DNA of 64,000 bases from Planctomycetaceae bacterium (GCA_016795145.1 JAEUII010000035.1:1-64000); one strand, 5' to 3'; positions 50,666-60,955 are shown, counted from the stretch's first letter. Numbers and translations are program-made. The notes: generated by a model not told the origin, from the letters alone.

Positions 50666-53374
50666 TTACTTCACCACGAAGTTCAACAGGCGTCCGGGGA
50701 CGGCGATAACTTTCACAACCGTCTTTCCCTCAAGATGCTTGCGCACGGATTCGTCGGTTTCGGCGAGTCGCTGGAGTTCAGCGGCGTCGATGCCGTTTGG
50801 AACGACGATCTTACTGCGTAGTTTTCCGTTGACCTGGACCGGAACTTCGACCGTGTCTTCCACCAGCATGGCCGGGTCATACTGAGGCCACGGTTCGTAC
50901 GCCATGGTCTTCGTCTGGCCAAGTGCCGCCCAAAGTTCTTCGGCGATGTGTGGAGCAAACGGGCTCAGCAGCTGCACGAATGACGAAAGCACGGACTTCG
51001 GACGAACCTCCTGGTTCGACATGAAGTTGGTGAACTCCATCATGCGGCTGATTGCGGTATTGAACGCCAGTCGATCAATGTCGTCTGTAACCGCCTTGAT
51101 CGTCTTGTGAAGGACTCGCAGCTGTTCCTCGGTGGGCTCTGCATCGGTCACATTCGAAGCAAGCTGAACGGCTTCCGCTCGGTCATCGATCACCATACGC
51201 CAGACTCGGCCAAGGAACCGATAGACACCTTCAACGCCGCTCATTTGCCAGGGCTTCACCTGCTCAAGCGGCCCCATGAACATTTCGTAGAGACGAAGAG
51301 CATCCGCACCGTAGTCCCTAACGATGTCGTCAGGATTAATGACGTTGCCTCGCGACTTCGACATCTTCTCGGCCTTACCGTTCTCATCCGGTTCACCCAG
51401 GATCATTCCCTGATTCACCAGTTTCTGGAACGGCTCCGGCGTCGTCACATAACCACGGTCGAACAGCACCTTATGCCAGAAGCGTGAATACAGCAGATGC
51501 AGAACGGCATGTTCCGCACCGCCGATGTAGAGGTCGACGGGCAGCCAGTATTTTTCTTTGGCTGGATCAATGAAGTTGTTTGAGTTCTTGTTGTCGCAGA
51601 AGCGCAGGTAGTACCAGCAGCTTCCTGCCCATTGAGGCATGCTGTTGGTTTCTCGCTTCAGTTTCACACCGTCGGTGTCGGTCTTGTAGAGCCAGGTAGG
51701 TTCCGCCTTCGCCAGCATCGGCTCGGGTGTTCCCGTGGGCTTGAAGTCTTCCATGTGAGGATGAAGCACCGGAAGAGATTCGACCGCGTCCGTTCGCATC
51801 AGCCCGGTCGGATTGCCCTCGGCATCCAGTTCATGCCAGATCGGGAATGGTTCGCCCCAATAGCGCTGACGGCTAAACAGCCAGTCGCGAAGACGGTAAT
51901 TGACGGCTTCTCGCCCAACACCCGCCTCGGAAAGATCCTTTGTGATCTGACTCTTGAATTCGGCGGTTGCCGTTCCGTCGTACTTGCCGGAATTCACCGC
52001 AACGCCGGTTTCGACAAACGCAACATTGTCGATGTCAGCGACGTGGCCACTTCCTGGAGCAGGAGCAACCACCTGACGAATTGGAATGCCGAACGTCTTC
52101 GCAAACTCATAGTCTCGTTCATCATGCGCGGGCACGGCCATGATGGCTCCCGTGCCGTAGCTGATCAGAACGTAGTCGGCGATCCAGACTGGAACTTTTT
52201 CGCCATTGACCGGATTGATCGCATAGCCGCCGGTGAAGACACCGGTCTTGTCCTTGGCCAGATCAGTTCGATCGAGGTCGCTCTTCAAGGACGCCTTAGT
52301 ACGATACTCATTCACCGCCGCTCGCTGTTCCGGAGTCGTAATCCTGTCGACCAGAGGATGCTCCGGCGCGAGCACCATGTAGGTCACACCGAACAGCGTG
52401 TCAGGGCGAGTTGTATAGATGCGAATCGTGTCCGCGGCTGGTTCCCTGGGAAATGGCTTTTCTGAAAGCGGAGAAGTGGCGGCGCCGTTTTCCGCTTTCC
52501 GCTCTCCGCTTTCAATCCGAAAGTCAACTTCCGCGCCAACGCTGCGACCGATCCAGTTGCGCTGCATGAGCTTGATCGCTTCTGACCATGTCAGAGATTC
52601 CAGCTCGTTCGCGAGGCGATCGGCATAGGCAGTGATTCGAAGCATCCACTGCTTCAGAGGCATGCGAACGACCGGATGGCCGCCTCGCTCGCTCTTGCCA
52701 TCAATGATCTCCTCATTGGCAAGCACTGTCCCGAGAGCCGGACACCAATTGACCGGTGCTTCGGAGACATAGGCAAGGCGATGCTTGTCCTGATAGCGGC
52801 GCACGGCTTCCGATGCTGGCTTTCCGTTTTCAGAGGCGAGTTCTGCAGGAATCGGCAGCTCGCTGATAGGACGCCCCTTGCCCTTGCGTTTCACACCATC
52901 CGGGCCGGTCCATTCGAAGTCGGCATCGTACCAGGTATCGAACAGCTGAAGAAAGATCCACTGCGTCCAGCGATAGTAGTCGGGATCTGTCGTGGCAAGT
53001 TCGCGATTCCAGTCATAGCTGAATCCCAGCATCTTCAGCTGACGCTTGAATGTTGCGATATTCTGTTCGGTCGTGATACGAGGATGCGTGCCAGTCTTTA
53101 CGGCATGCTCTTCCGCAGGAAGCCCGAACGCATCCCACCCCATCGGATGCAGAACATTCATCCCCTTCATGCGCGAGTAGCGACAGACGATGTCTGTGGC
53201 CGTATATCCTTCCGGATGGCCAACGTGCAGACCGCTTCCTGACGGATACGGAAACATGTCCAGGACGTAGAGCTTCTTCTTGTCCGAAACGCAGTCTTCT
53301 GTCCGAAACGTGTCGTTCTGTTCCCAGTACTGCTGCCAGCGGGATTCAATGGATTTGTAGTCGTAACGAGGCAT
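50666..53374 (-). CDS. leuS: leucyl-tRNA synthetase
   Basis: This 902-residue class I aminoacyl-tRNA synthetase charges tRNA-Leu. The HIGH motif is present as [11 protein letters not shown], the class signature KMSKSRGNV follows in the C-terminal half, and the CP1 editing domain occupies about 225-420 (TRPDTLFG, with DERDYEFAK near its end). There is a bacterial-type anticodon and C-terminal domain. The ATG at 53374 starts the conserved [10 protein letters not shown]; upstream codons to 53476 are non-conserved. It stands alone. Confidence 0.97.
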   Translation of the reverse strand: MPRYDYKSIESRWQQYWEQNDTFRTEDCVSDKKKLYVLDMFPYPSGSGLHVGHPEGYTATDIVCRYSRMKGMNVLHPMGWDAFGLPAEEHAVKTGTHPRITTEQNIATFKRQLKMLGFSYDWNRELATTDPDYYRWTQWIFLQLFDTWYDADFEWTGPDGVKRKGKGRPISELPIPAELASENGKPASEAVRRYQDKHRLAYVSEAPVNWCPALGTVLANEEIIDGKSERGGHPVVRMPLKQWMLRITAYADRLANELESLTWSEAIKLMQRNWIGRSVGAEVDFRIESGERKAENGAATSPLSEKPFPREPAADTIRIYTTRPDTLFGVTYMVLAPEHPLVDRITTPEQRAAVNEYRTKASLKSDLDRTDLAKDKTGVFTGGYAINPVNGEKVPVWIADYVLISYGTGAIMAVPAHDERDYEFAKTFGIPIRQVVAPAPGSGHVADIDNVAFVETGVAVNSGKYDGTATAEFKSQITKDLSEAGVGREAVNYRLRDWLFSRQRYWGEPFPIWHELDAEGNPTGLMRTDAVESLPVLHPHMEDFKPTGTPEPMLAKAEPTWLYKTDTDGVKLKRETNSMPQWAGSCWYYLRFCDNKNSNNFIDPAKEKYWLPVDLYIGGAEHAVLHLLYSRFWHKVLFDRGYVTTPEPFQKLVNQGMILGEPDENGKAEKMSKSRGNVINPDDIVRDYGADALRLYEMFMGPLEQVKPWQMSGVEGVYRFLGRVWRMVIDDRAEAVQLASNVTDAEPTEEQLRVLHKTIKAVTDDIDRLAFNTAISRMMEFTNFMSNQEVRPKSVLSSFVQLLSPFAPHIAEELWAALGQTKTMAYEPWPQYDPAMLVEDTVEVPVQVNGKLRSKIVVPNGIDAAELQRLAETDESVRKHLEGKTVVKVIAVPGRLLNFVVK

Positions 53375-53560
53375 CGTGCGTGTTCTTTGGAAATGTCGTC
53401 GAGTGTGTTGCAGCCTGAGATTCCGGGCCGGACAGGAACGCAAGGAGAGTGTATTCCATCCCGGCACGGTCGCCAAACTGACGTCAGCAGGACACTGGAA
53501 CTGAGAGTCCGGATCAGGATTTAACGGATTTCATCGGCTGTCAATTCTCTGCGATTCACA

Positions 53561-53583
53561 ACCCGACACGTCAGTGAGGGATA
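53561..53583 (-). repeat. 28-bp repeat family C, partial inverted copy
   Basis: AACCCGACACGTCAGTGAGG followed by GAT, matching the reverse complement of family C with several changes. Confidence 0.6.
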
Positions 53584-53704
53584 AGACGCCCCGGGGTTTC
53601 GGTCGCGCAAACCGTTGGGTAGCACGTACACAGTGCGAGTGCGGCAGGCGCCGGAAGCCGAAGAGTACACGCGGTGTGGCGGGATGAGACTCAACCGTGA
53701 ATTG

Positions 53705-53732
53705 GTCCCTCGCTGACGCAGCGGGTTGGGAT
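53705..53732 (+). repeat. 28-bp repeat family C, copy 4
   Basis: GTCCCTCGCTGACGCAGCGG followed by GTTGGGAT; it differs from 6070-6097 at two positions. Confidence 0.85.
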
Positions 53733-53802
53733 GAATTGACCGTCTGAGAAGTATCGGACTTCCCCTGCACGCACCAGGAAGCTCGGGGCAGCCCCGTCGC
53801 TT

Positions 53803-54675
53803 TCAAATCGGCATGACATCGACGCTGACGGAAAGGCGATGCTGACCGCCTCCAACAAAGACGCCCGTCAGCGGTGGCACATCGGAATAATCTCGTCCCC
53901 AGGCGAGCACGATGTGGTCCAAACCGCATTCCGTATCGTTGGTCGGATCGACGCTGAGCCAACTGCCTGCTCCGCAATAGGCCGAAAGCCACGCGTGCGA
54001 TGCATCAGCGCCGACCAGTCGCGGCTGGCCAGGAGGAGGAATCGTGCGAAGATATCCACTGACATACCGTGCCGGGATTCCGAGACATCGCAGCATCGCG
54101 ATCTGCAAGTGGGCAAAGTCCTGGCAAACACCTCGACGAAGACGAAAGACTTCATTCACTGGAGTATTCACCGTCGTCGCGCGATTGTCGTACACGAAAT
54201 CGGTGTGAATTCGCTGAGTCAGGTCGGTGATCGCCTCGACGATCGGTCGGCCTTCCGAAAAAGACTCAAGGGCATAATTCCGAATGGCATCATTCCACAG
54301 GATTCGAGGCGACGAATAGGAGAACTCCAACGCGTCCCGGTCTGCAGAATCCCAGTGCTGGCGAACCGCCTGGCGAACTTCTTCCCACGTCATCGTTCTT
54401 GCGGCGTTTGATTTCATCATTTCGCGAACGGTGACCACCGTTGTCGCGACGACGTCCAGCTTCTGATATCCCTCGTTGAAGGAGAACACATGGACTGGAT
54501 TTCGGAAGGCATCGGTCCGTCGAGTCTTCACGGAGGGCTCGGGATCAATGTGCAGATGAAATGACTCCACCTGCTGCCAGTCGACCGGTCGAAACTCCAG
54601 CCACGCCTGGTTGTGGCCGATCGAAACTGGGTCGTGCCCGGAATAGGTCGTGCGATGAGTAATCCGATACTTCAT
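53803..54675 (-). CDS. transglutaminase-like cysteine protease-fold enzyme
   Basis: This 290-residue protein has a beta-rich N-terminal domain (about 1-100) followed by the transglutaminase core. The triad is complete: C184 in RRGVCQDFAH, H227 in ASHAWL and D243 in SVDPTND. The N-terminal domain and core match the bacterial transglutaminase family usually encoded beside circularly permuted ATP-grasp/alpha-E proteins, where they are proposed to act in peptide ligation or trimming. It starts 2 bases after the ATP-grasp stop codon, so the two are one operon. Confidence 0.92.
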   Translation of the reverse strand: MKYRITHRTTYSGHDPVSIGHNQAWLEFRPVDWQQVESFHLHIDPEPSVKTRRTDAFRNPVHVFSFNEGYQKLDVVATTVVTVREMMKSNAARTMTWEEVRQAVRQHWDSADRDALEFSYSSPRILWNDAIRNYALESFSEGRPIVEAITDLTQRIHTDFVYDNRATTVNTPVNEVFRLRRGVCQDFAHLQIAMLRCLGIPARYVSGYLRTIPPPGQPRLVGADASHAWLSAYCGAGSWLSVDPTNDTECGLDHIVLAWGRDYSDVPPLTGVFVGGGQHRLSVSVDVMPI

Positions 54676-54677
54676 GG

Positions 54678-57203
54678 CTACCCCGGCAACTCGCTGAACT
54701 GTCTGGGGGCTCCAGAATGCACGAGGTACTTGTTCGTCAGTGCATCCGAGAGCTTGATCATCGATTCGTCGACGACTCTTAATGTCGCGATCACGGCCTT
54801 CGGATTGGCAGCGGCCAGATCTTCCGCCGTCAGCATGCGAACAGCGTGCGCGGCTTCCATCACAAGCCGCATTTCGCCGGAACGAAGTGGCTGAGTCGTG
54901 AAGCCCGGCAGTCGGTCGACATGCGAGACCAGGCGATCAATCTGATACGCGAGCGACCGCGGATTCGTTTCATCTGTGATGGCCAGGTCCAGCACCGCGT
55001 TCCTCTGCAGGTTCTCACGGTATCGAAAGCGATACGTCATGCGAACGTCGAGCACTTCGACGAGCGTCTTCAGCAACGTCGGCGCCATGGGGCCTCGGCG
55101 GAAGTCCGCGGAGATCAACAGCCTGGCCGTCGCACCTGCACGTTCGATGCAGCGACCGATCTCCATGAACCGCCATGATGGACCACGATTCATGCCGTCT
55201 GCAATCAACCCGCTGACCGACGCAAGATCGCCGACGAGTGAGTTTGAGGACGCAACGACGTCCGCAAGGTCTCGCCAGTCTTTGTTCGGTGTCGCCCAGA
55301 ATGATTCGGCAGTGACGTTGATTCGGTGCCACGTATCGGGACTAATCCAGTCGCGGACGAGTGAGGCGAGTCGAGTCAGATCGCGAACGGTACGAGCCAG
55401 TCCGCCATATTCCTGAGGATCAAAGACGGCGATTGGCAGAGCTTCCGCAAGTGAAGGAAGCTGTGACTCCATTCCATCCACGACGAAACCCGGTTCGATC
55501 TGTCCCTGTTCGCTCAGAGCCCGCGCGAGGAATCGGACTTCTGTCAGATCTACGCTGCCTTCACCAACAAGCCGTTCCGCGAGTGCTCGCACAAGGCGGC
55601 AAAGAAAGTCACAACGGTCGATCGATCGTCCAAGCCAAAACAGATTGTCCGCGACACGACTTGGGAACAACGCGCTCGTTCGTCGCAGTTCAGCGGGTTG
55701 ATCCTGAGGCGTCAACAGCGACACTGGATCGACCTTGCGATCGGCGATCACCCAAAGATCTTTGCTGCCATCGCCGGCAGAAACAGACAGTTGCATCGGC
55801 CCCGTATCCGGAGCAATTCGAATCAGTCCGCCGGGCATCAGATGCCAGTGATTGTCTTCTTCAACCAGAAATGCTCGCACCGCCGCATGCCCACAGCGAA
55901 CGCCCTGCTCTGTCCAGACTGGCAGACCGGATCGAGCAATCTTCTCCTGAGCCACCCAGGCCCACGGTTCCGTCTGAATGCGTTTGAGAACCTCGTCGCG
56001 CTTCGCGGTGCTGAGGTCGCTGACGATGATTTCTTCACCACCGCTTTTCTGAAAGGCGGGTTTGAGCACCAGATCTGTGAAGTGCGCTTCAACAAACTTC
56101 ATGCTCTCCGAATCACCGCACCACCAGGTCGGAATAGATCCCAGTCGAAGCTGTTCCCCAAGAAGCTTCTCGCAAAGCTTCGGCAGGAACGCCATGAAGA
56201 CGGGTGCTCCCACGATTCCGCAGCCTGGCGTGTTCACAACTGACACGTTGCCGCAGCGAATCGCGTTCAGCAACCCCGGAACACCATGCGCGGAATGCGA
56301 GCCGAGCTCCAGTGGATCGAGGCCGGACTCCGCACAGCGCCCCAGAATGATGTCGACGGGAATCAGGCCCGAGAGCGTTTTCAGGAAGACCGTGTCGTTG
56401 CGAATCGCCAGGTCGCCGCCTTCAGCCATGGTGTAGCCAAGGTAACGCGCGAGGTACACGTCTTCGAAGAAATACGGATGAGTCGGCCCGCTTGATAGCA
56501 GGACGATGCGTGGGTTCTCAATCGGTTTTGCCGTGCGTCGTCGAAGCGAGTTTTGAAGACGCCCGAAGAAGCCCGCAAGTCGCTCCACCGGAATCTGCTT
56601 GAAGGCCGATGGCATCGATCGAGCACTGACGATGCGGTTCTCTAAAGCGAAGCCCGGGCCGGCCGGCGCTTCGGATCGGTCCGCCATGACGCACCAGGAA
56701 CCGTTCGCCGACCGAGCCAGTTCGGCGGCATACAGAAACATGGAGCTGACGTCCGGTCGTCGCAAATCGCAGAACGGACGAAGAAACTCCGGGTTGGCAT
56801 AAAGCACTTCCGGAGGTAACAGCCCTTCTTCGACCAGGCGGCGTGGACCGTAAATGTCCGAGATCAGCAGATTCAAAAGTCTGGCTCGCTGTCCCAGAGC
56901 AATCTCCAGCGACGACCATTCGGCCGCTGTGGTCAGCATCGGGAGCAGGTCAAGACGCCAGGGGCGAGCACCTTCGCCGCCGTCGGTGACGGAGTGATAG
57001 TTCACGCCGTTCTCGCGCAGCATGCGGTCGGCCTGAGCGTTTCGGCGAGCAAACTCCGTGGGAGCGACGGTTCGATAGGCGTTCAGAAACTTCTGCCAGT
57101 GGGCACGCGGCGCGCCGTCTGGACCGTACACTTCGTTAAAGACTGTGGCGGGGCACGAGAACACAGGTTCCGTTCGTAGTCCCGACACTGCTCCGCTGCT
57201 CAT
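54678..57203 (-). CDS. circularly permuted ATP-grasp and alpha-E domain fusion protein
   Basis: The product has 841 residues. The N-terminal half (about 1-490) is a circularly permuted ATP-grasp type 2 domain (DUF404/DUF407), with RRLVEEGLLPPEVLY, VLLSSGPTHPYFFED and VLKPAFQKSGGEE near the ATP site. The C-terminal half (about 510-830) is the helical alpha-E (DUF403) domain, beginning FPSRVADNLFWLGRSIDR. The two are separate genes in many bacteria and are fused here. Family knowledge predicts a peptide-bond-forming modification system acting with a transglutaminase, encoded immediately downstream. The peptide substrate is unknown. Confidence 0.92.
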   Translation of the reverse strand: MSSGAVSGLRTEPVFSCPATVFNEVYGPDGAPRAHWQKFLNAYRTVAPTEFARRNAQADRMLRENGVNYHSVTDGGEGARPWRLDLLPMLTTAAEWSSLEIALGQRARLLNLLISDIYGPRRLVEEGLLPPEVLYANPEFLRPFCDLRRPDVSSMFLYAAELARSANGSWCVMADRSEAPAGPGFALENRIVSARSMPSAFKQIPVERLAGFFGRLQNSLRRRTAKPIENPRIVLLSSGPTHPYFFEDVYLARYLGYTMAEGGDLAIRNDTVFLKTLSGLIPVDIILGRCAESGLDPLELGSHSAHGVPGLLNAIRCGNVSVVNTPGCGIVGAPVFMAFLPKLCEKLLGEQLRLGSIPTWWCGDSESMKFVEAHFTDLVLKPAFQKSGGEEIIVSDLSTAKRDEVLKRIQTEPWAWVAQEKIARSGLPVWTEQGVRCGHAAVRAFLVEEDNHWHLMPGGLIRIAPDTGPMQLSVSAGDGSKDLWVIADRKVDPVSLLTPQDQPAELRRTSALFPSRVADNLFWLGRSIDRCDFLCRLVRALAERLVGEGSVDLTEVRFLARALSEQGQIEPGFVVDGMESQLPSLAEALPIAVFDPQEYGGLARTVRDLTRLASLVRDWISPDTWHRINVTAESFWATPNKDWRDLADVVASSNSLVGDLASVSGLIADGMNRGPSWRFMEIGRCIERAGATARLLISADFRRGPMAPTLLKTLVEVLDVRMTYRFRYRENLQRNAVLDLAITDETNPRSLAYQIDRLVSHVDRLPGFTTQPLRSGEMRLVMEAAHAVRMLTAEDLAAANPKAVIATLRVVDESMIKLSDALTNKYLVHSGAPRQFSELPG

Positions 57204-57547
57204 CCCACCCAGTCCGTCTTCGGTTCAAAGGATCTGCGTGGCACAGCCTTTGATTTGTTTGTCGTCCGGCGAAACTGCTCGTCACAACGACTCGGATCGC
57301 CCACGTCCATGACTCATGTTTCACAGTTTTGGAGTGTAACGGACCGACAGTCGAAACGCACACGTTCTGCAAAAGAGTCTGGGTGTTTCCGACAGAGCCG
57401 GTACAAATCTGCGGGCGTTGAAGTTGTCAGCAGGTACGCAATTATCCCTCAACAAGATTCGCTGCGCAGAACACAGACCGGGAAGTTGCATCTCTTCCGT
57501 ATTTGTCACCATGTTGACTAATGGCAACGGCAGCGAGTCGGCAAAAG
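57204..57547. other. intergenic region, nothing recognised
   Basis: This 344-base gap between two minus-strand genes shows no repeat, hairpin or gene. It presumably contains the promoter of the ATP-grasp/alpha-E operon. Confidence 0.5.
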
Positions 57548-58696
57548 TTACTGTGGGTCTGGCGGTGGAATGGCGATGAGTTGATCGCCGTGGTACGAGT
57601 AGCCGGCAAGAACGAGCGTGTGGCTTTCTCGATGTCGATACGTGATGTTTCGTTCGTCAGCCGTGCGCTGAGGATTGTCCTTCAGACGAGCGATGCCCTC
57701 GGCATTCCATGACCATTCCATGATTTCTGCGGGCGGCCTGCGAGATGCCTTTGAATTGAAGAATTCCTTCTTCGACAAGCGAGCATTCCCGGAAATGCTG
57801 GTGGCTTTGACTTCCAGGGTTTCGAAAGGAAGTGCTTCAAGGCCGGACGCCTGAATGGTCTCAGGCACCACGAGGGGCACATATCTTGAATCCCCCTTGA
57901 TGACACATTCGAATAAGTCCGCTTTCTTTTCAGCCAATGGATCTGCCGCTTCAGGTTGCTCACCTGGTTGACGCTGTGGCTGCGGCTCCGTGGCCCCTGC
58001 ATCGTCGTCTGGGTTCTCCTTCGTTTGGAATTCCACACTGGAACGAATGACGCCAAACGGTCCGATGGAATCGACCCAGGCATGAGACCAGGTGATCGGA
58101 TCATCTTTACCGGCTTTTGCGGGAGTCTCTGATAAGTCACCCCTGGCTTCGGCAACAGCAAGAGTTCTGTGCTGAGGCACGCTGAAGATTCTTCCGAACC
58201 AGCCAGCAACGACTTCGGATGGCAGTGAAGAACTGAGTAACGATGCGTACTTTGCATCATTGCCGGAAAGCAACGCGATGAGCTGGTCACGATCCTGCGG
58301 AGCAAAGTTGGTGATGTTTCCCTGCGGATCAATCTGGAACTCCAGAGCGATGCCATCCAGTTTCCTTTGGGATGGTGCAGCAGGTTTCCATTGCTGATCC
58401 GCGGACGTTCGAGTTTCGCGCGTTGGCGAACTGACTCTGACATCGATCAGGGCATCACCGTCCGGGCTGATTCGCTGAAGCCGGTACTCCAGAAAACAAC
58501 GATCCCGAGTTTCCATCGTGACCGGTGCCGCAGCTCCCTGTTGAAGTTCTGTGGAACGCACAACAACGGAGCTGACCGAAAACGAATCGCCCGGCAACAT
58601 TCCCCAGATCGCCTTCGACTGCTGAGCCATAGCTGCCGACGACAGGCTGTGAATCGCGGCCACACAGAACAGTATTCGAAGGCAATTTGGTTTCAT
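57548..58696 (-). CDS. hypothetical secreted protein
   Basis: This 382-residue protein has a signal peptide (about 1-25, ending AMAQQ). The mature protein is beta-rich with the pattern GMLPGDSFSV, LQRISPDGDALIDV and EFQIDPQGNI. This resembles a group of secreted proteins with repeated beta-strands (DUF6263-like), which is only a suggestion. A Glu/Pro-rich insert lies at about 230-255. No catalytic motif was seen. Confidence 0.65.
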   Translation of the reverse strand: MKPNCLRILFCVAAIHSLSSAAMAQQSKAIWGMLPGDSFSVSSVVVRSTELQQGAAAPVTMETRDRCFLEYRLQRISPDGDALIDVRVSSPTRETRTSADQQWKPAAPSQRKLDGIALEFQIDPQGNITNFAPQDRDQLIALLSGNDAKYASLLSSSLPSEVVAGWFGRIFSVPQHRTLAVAEARGDLSETPAKAGKDDPITWSHAWVDSIGPFGVIRSSVEFQTKENPDDDAGATEPQPQRQPGEQPEAADPLAEKKADLFECVIKGDSRYVPLVVPETIQASGLEALPFETLEVKATSISGNARLSKKEFFNSKASRRPPAEIMEWSWNAEGIARLKDNPQRTADERNITYRHRESHTLVLAGYSYHGDQLIAIPPPDPQ

Positions 58697-58823
58697 GGAG
58701 GCTCTGCATCTGCTGGCTTAGGAAATCATCACGCACAGGATGCTACCGGATTTTGACGGCCGTGACAAATTTCGCATGCAACCGCCACCCCGGCCGAAAT
58801 CCCTAGAGTGGTCGCAGTTCATT

Positions 58824-58910
58824 TAGCGGAAGGGCGCGAGCCCTCCGGTGAAATGTTGGCGTTTATCGGTCAACATCGTTCGGAACCGGACGGCTTGCGC
58901 CGTTCCGCTA
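58824..58910 (+). repeat. inverted-repeat element of family A, complete
   Basis: The left arm TAGCGGAAGGGCGCGAGCCC (TCCGGT) and the right arm ACCGGACGGCTTGCGCCGTT (CCGCTA) are inverted with three mismatches over 26 bases, around a spacer of about 35 bases. The right arm is the exact reverse complement of the 18907 single arm, linking those copies. Confidence 0.9.
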
Positions 58911-58950
58911 CACGGCCAGTGCCGTCAGGAAAAAGAACCTCGTGCTGGCA

Positions 58951-58973
58951 GTAGTGGATCTTGCTAAAGATCC
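58951..58973 (+). repeat. 23-bp repeat family F, copy 2
   Basis: GTAGTGGATCTTGCTAAAGA followed by TCC; exact inverted copy of 32459-32481. It lies 53 bases beyond the stop of the thioredoxin-domain gene. Confidence 0.75.
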
Positions 58974-59025
58974 GCACGCCCCAGAACCTTCCACCAACTC
59001 CGCGCCCCGAAAGCGTGTCAATGCA

Positions 59026-59958
59026 CTAATTGATGGCCTTCAGAAATGGAAAGTCATCCGCATTGGTGATGTGATCGGGTGACAGTCCTTCCGCATACCA
59101 GGACGGATTGTTCTGGAAACGCTGTCGATTCTCTTCATTCAGGAAGAAGAACAGACGTCCCTTGTAGAAGGCACCCAGTTCAATCACACCAGCTTCCGCA
59201 CGGCGTTCACGCTGCATCTCCACTGGGTCGCAGCCATGAAGTCGTGGGATAAATTGCTCCGGACTTGCGAAGAACTGTTCGCGTTCTTCAGCTGTCTGGA
59301 AGAAGTAGTCAACTCCGTTCCATGTCCCAACAAAGGACTCCGAGCCCTTCAGCCATTTCTTCTCACTGTGCATTGCAACAGGAGAATAACCGCCAAGTCC
59401 GACGAGCTTCCCATCGTGACGCACCAAAAGGCACGGACGAAGTGATTCGTCTGGGTTGTCTGATGCAACGCTCTCAGAGGCACTCGGAGATTTCGTGTCG
59501 CGAGCCTTGTCCAGCCTCGCCTGATAATCGGTCAGTGATGTTCCGCCGACATATCGAGCACTCTCTGTCCCGTCGGGTCGAAGGACAACTTCTGTTGGAA
59601 GCGACGCGACGTTGTACTGAGAAATCAAGCCTGGGTCTCGATCTGCGTCGATGCGAACACCGATCACGTCAGTGCCAAGACGGCCAGTCACGGACGCCTG
59701 ATTCAATACAGCCGAATCCATCGAACGGCAGGCGGAACACCAGTCCGCTTCGAAATGCAGAACAAGCGGCAACTGTTTTTCCTGAGCAACCTTGCGTGCC
59801 TCTTCAAAAGAGGACATCCATTTGCCAACTTCGGCAGCCGGCTTCGCCTCGACGGCATCGCCACCTTTGCCCATGTCGGAAGTTTTCGGAACTCCCATGT
59901 CCGGGGAACCAATGGCCAGAAACAACGCCATTCCCATCAGCGCACTAACGGAGGTCAT
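59026..59958 (-). CDS. secreted thioredoxin-fold protein with YHS-like C-terminal repeats
   Basis: This protein of about 310 residues from ATG 59958 (AAAGGA 8 bases upstream, favouring it over ATG 59967) has a signal segment in the first 20 residues. A thioredoxin domain (about 45-150) carries WCSACRS, a CxxC redox centre, and the cis-proline PTEV. The C-terminal half contains two modules of YHS type: LGGYSPVAM with YFFQTAEEREQFFASPEQF, and HGCDPVEM with LFFFLNEENRQRFQNNPSWY. The combination suggests a periplasmic redox protein that also handles metal or a partner domain, which is inference. Confidence 0.8.
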   Translation of the reverse strand: MTSVSALMGMALFLAIGSPDMGVPKTSDMGKGGDAVEAKPAAEVGKWMSSFEEARKVAQEKQLPLVLHFEADWCSACRSMDSAVLNQASVTGRLGTDVIGVRIDADRDPGLISQYNVASLPTEVVLRPDGTESARYVGGTSLTDYQARLDKARDTKSPSASESVASDNPDESLRPCLLVRHDGKLVGLGGYSPVAMHSEKKWLKGSESFVGTWNGVDYFFQTAEEREQFFASPEQFIPRLHGCDPVEMQRERRAEAGVIELGAFYKGRLFFFLNEENRQRFQNNPSWYAEGLSPDHITNADDFPFLKAIN

Positions 59959-60343
59959 CCGCAGCATCCTTTCAACTGGCAGGTCTCGTTGCTTTCATCC
60001 TGAAATCAGCGAGATCTTGCGAGGCTCCAATAGAAGAGCCTCAAAGGGGAATCCGTACATCCTGCGACGGATTGTTCATCAAATCAAATAGAAGTAGTCC
60101 CCATCGTGTTGGCTGAAACAAAGCGCTGTCAGGTCCCCACCCGGCAATCGCTTCCGTGATAAATGAAAAGAGTTTTGATGCCTTCGTTACTCACCTGTTT
60201 CAGACGGGAGCAACAAAATGGCTTTGTAACGTTCACCGCTCGCCTTTGGTCCGGCGAGCGGTGACAGTCGCCTGAATATCGAGTTCGTCTGGATCTGAAC
60301 CAAACGCAACTCACACTGTTAAGCTGCAAGCCCGTTCAATTTT
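59959..60343. other. intergenic region with a hairpin
   Basis: This 385-base gap between two minus-strand genes contains a perfect 10-bp hairpin at 60234-60263 and nothing else recognised. The promoter for the thioredoxin-domain gene should be near 59970-60050. Confidence 0.5.
60234..60263. other. hairpin downstream of cysC
   Basis: CACCGCTCGC pairs with GCGAGCGGTG over 10 bp with a 10-base loop (CTTTGGTCCG). It lies about 80 bases past the cysC stop. No T-run follows, so a terminator role is only possible. Confidence 0.5.
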
Positions 60344-60955
60344 CTAGGCTGGCAGGATGCCCTTTGTCGTGAGGTAAGCAATCACTTCACGAGCAAGTTC
60401 TTCGATGCCTTTGTTGTCGGAGTCCAGGACAATTTCTGGATTCTCCGGAGCTTCATACGGAGCACTGATTCCCGTGAAGTCCTTGATTTCTCCGGCTCGT
60501 GCCTTCTTGTACAGGCCCTTTGGATCGCGAGACTCGCAAGTGTCCAGGCTCGCCTGAACCAGAATCTCGATGAATTCTCCCTGAGGCAGCAACGCTCGGA
60601 CCATGTCGCGGTCGGCCTTGTAAGGAGAGATGAATGCGGTGGAAACAATCGTTGCAGCGTCCGCAAACAACTTTGACACTTCACCGATGCGGCGAATGTT
60701 CTCGGTACGATCTGCTGGGGTAAATCCGAGATTCTTGTTCAGTCCCATGCGAATGTTGTCGCCGTCCAGAACAAACGTGTGCACACCTCGTTCATGCAAC
60801 AACTGGTCGACCGCATTTGCGATCGTGCTCTTGCCGCAACCGCTCAGACCAGTAAACCAAAGAACAGCTCCGCGATGGCCATTCAGCTTCTGGCGATCTT
60901 CACGAGTCACCTTGTGAGCATGCCACGTAACGTTGGTTGCTTTCTGTTCGGCCAT
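60344..60955 (-). CDS. cysC: adenylylsulfate kinase
   Basis: This 203-residue APS kinase forms PAPS from APS and ATP in sulfate assimilation or for sulfotransferases. The P-loop GLSGCGKST spans 36-44. The family motifs [15 protein letters not shown] (about 69-83), [20 protein letters not shown] and [17 protein letters not shown] are intact. No cysD/cysN or sulfate-reduction genes are nearby; planctomycetes have many sulfatases and use PAPS also for sulfation, which could explain a lone cysC (inference). Start ATG at 60955. Confidence 0.95.
   Translation of the reverse strand: MAEQKATNVTWHAHKVTREDRQKLNGHRGAVLWFTGLSGCGKSTIANAVDQLLHERGVHTFVLDGDNIRMGLNKNLGFTPADRTENIRRIGEVSKLFADAATIVSTAFISPYKADRDMVRALLPQGEFIEILVQASLDTCESRDPKGLYKKARAGEIKDFTGISAPYEAPENPEIVLDSDNKGIEELAREVIAYLTTKGILPA

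Larger units (their letters stand above)
53375..53802. other. intergenic region with two family C repeats
   Basis: This 428-base gap between leuS and the transglutaminase gene holds an inverted partial copy of repeat C at 53561-53583 and a full copy at 53705-53732. The leuS promoter should lie near 53400-53450. No gene was seen. Confidence 0.6.
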
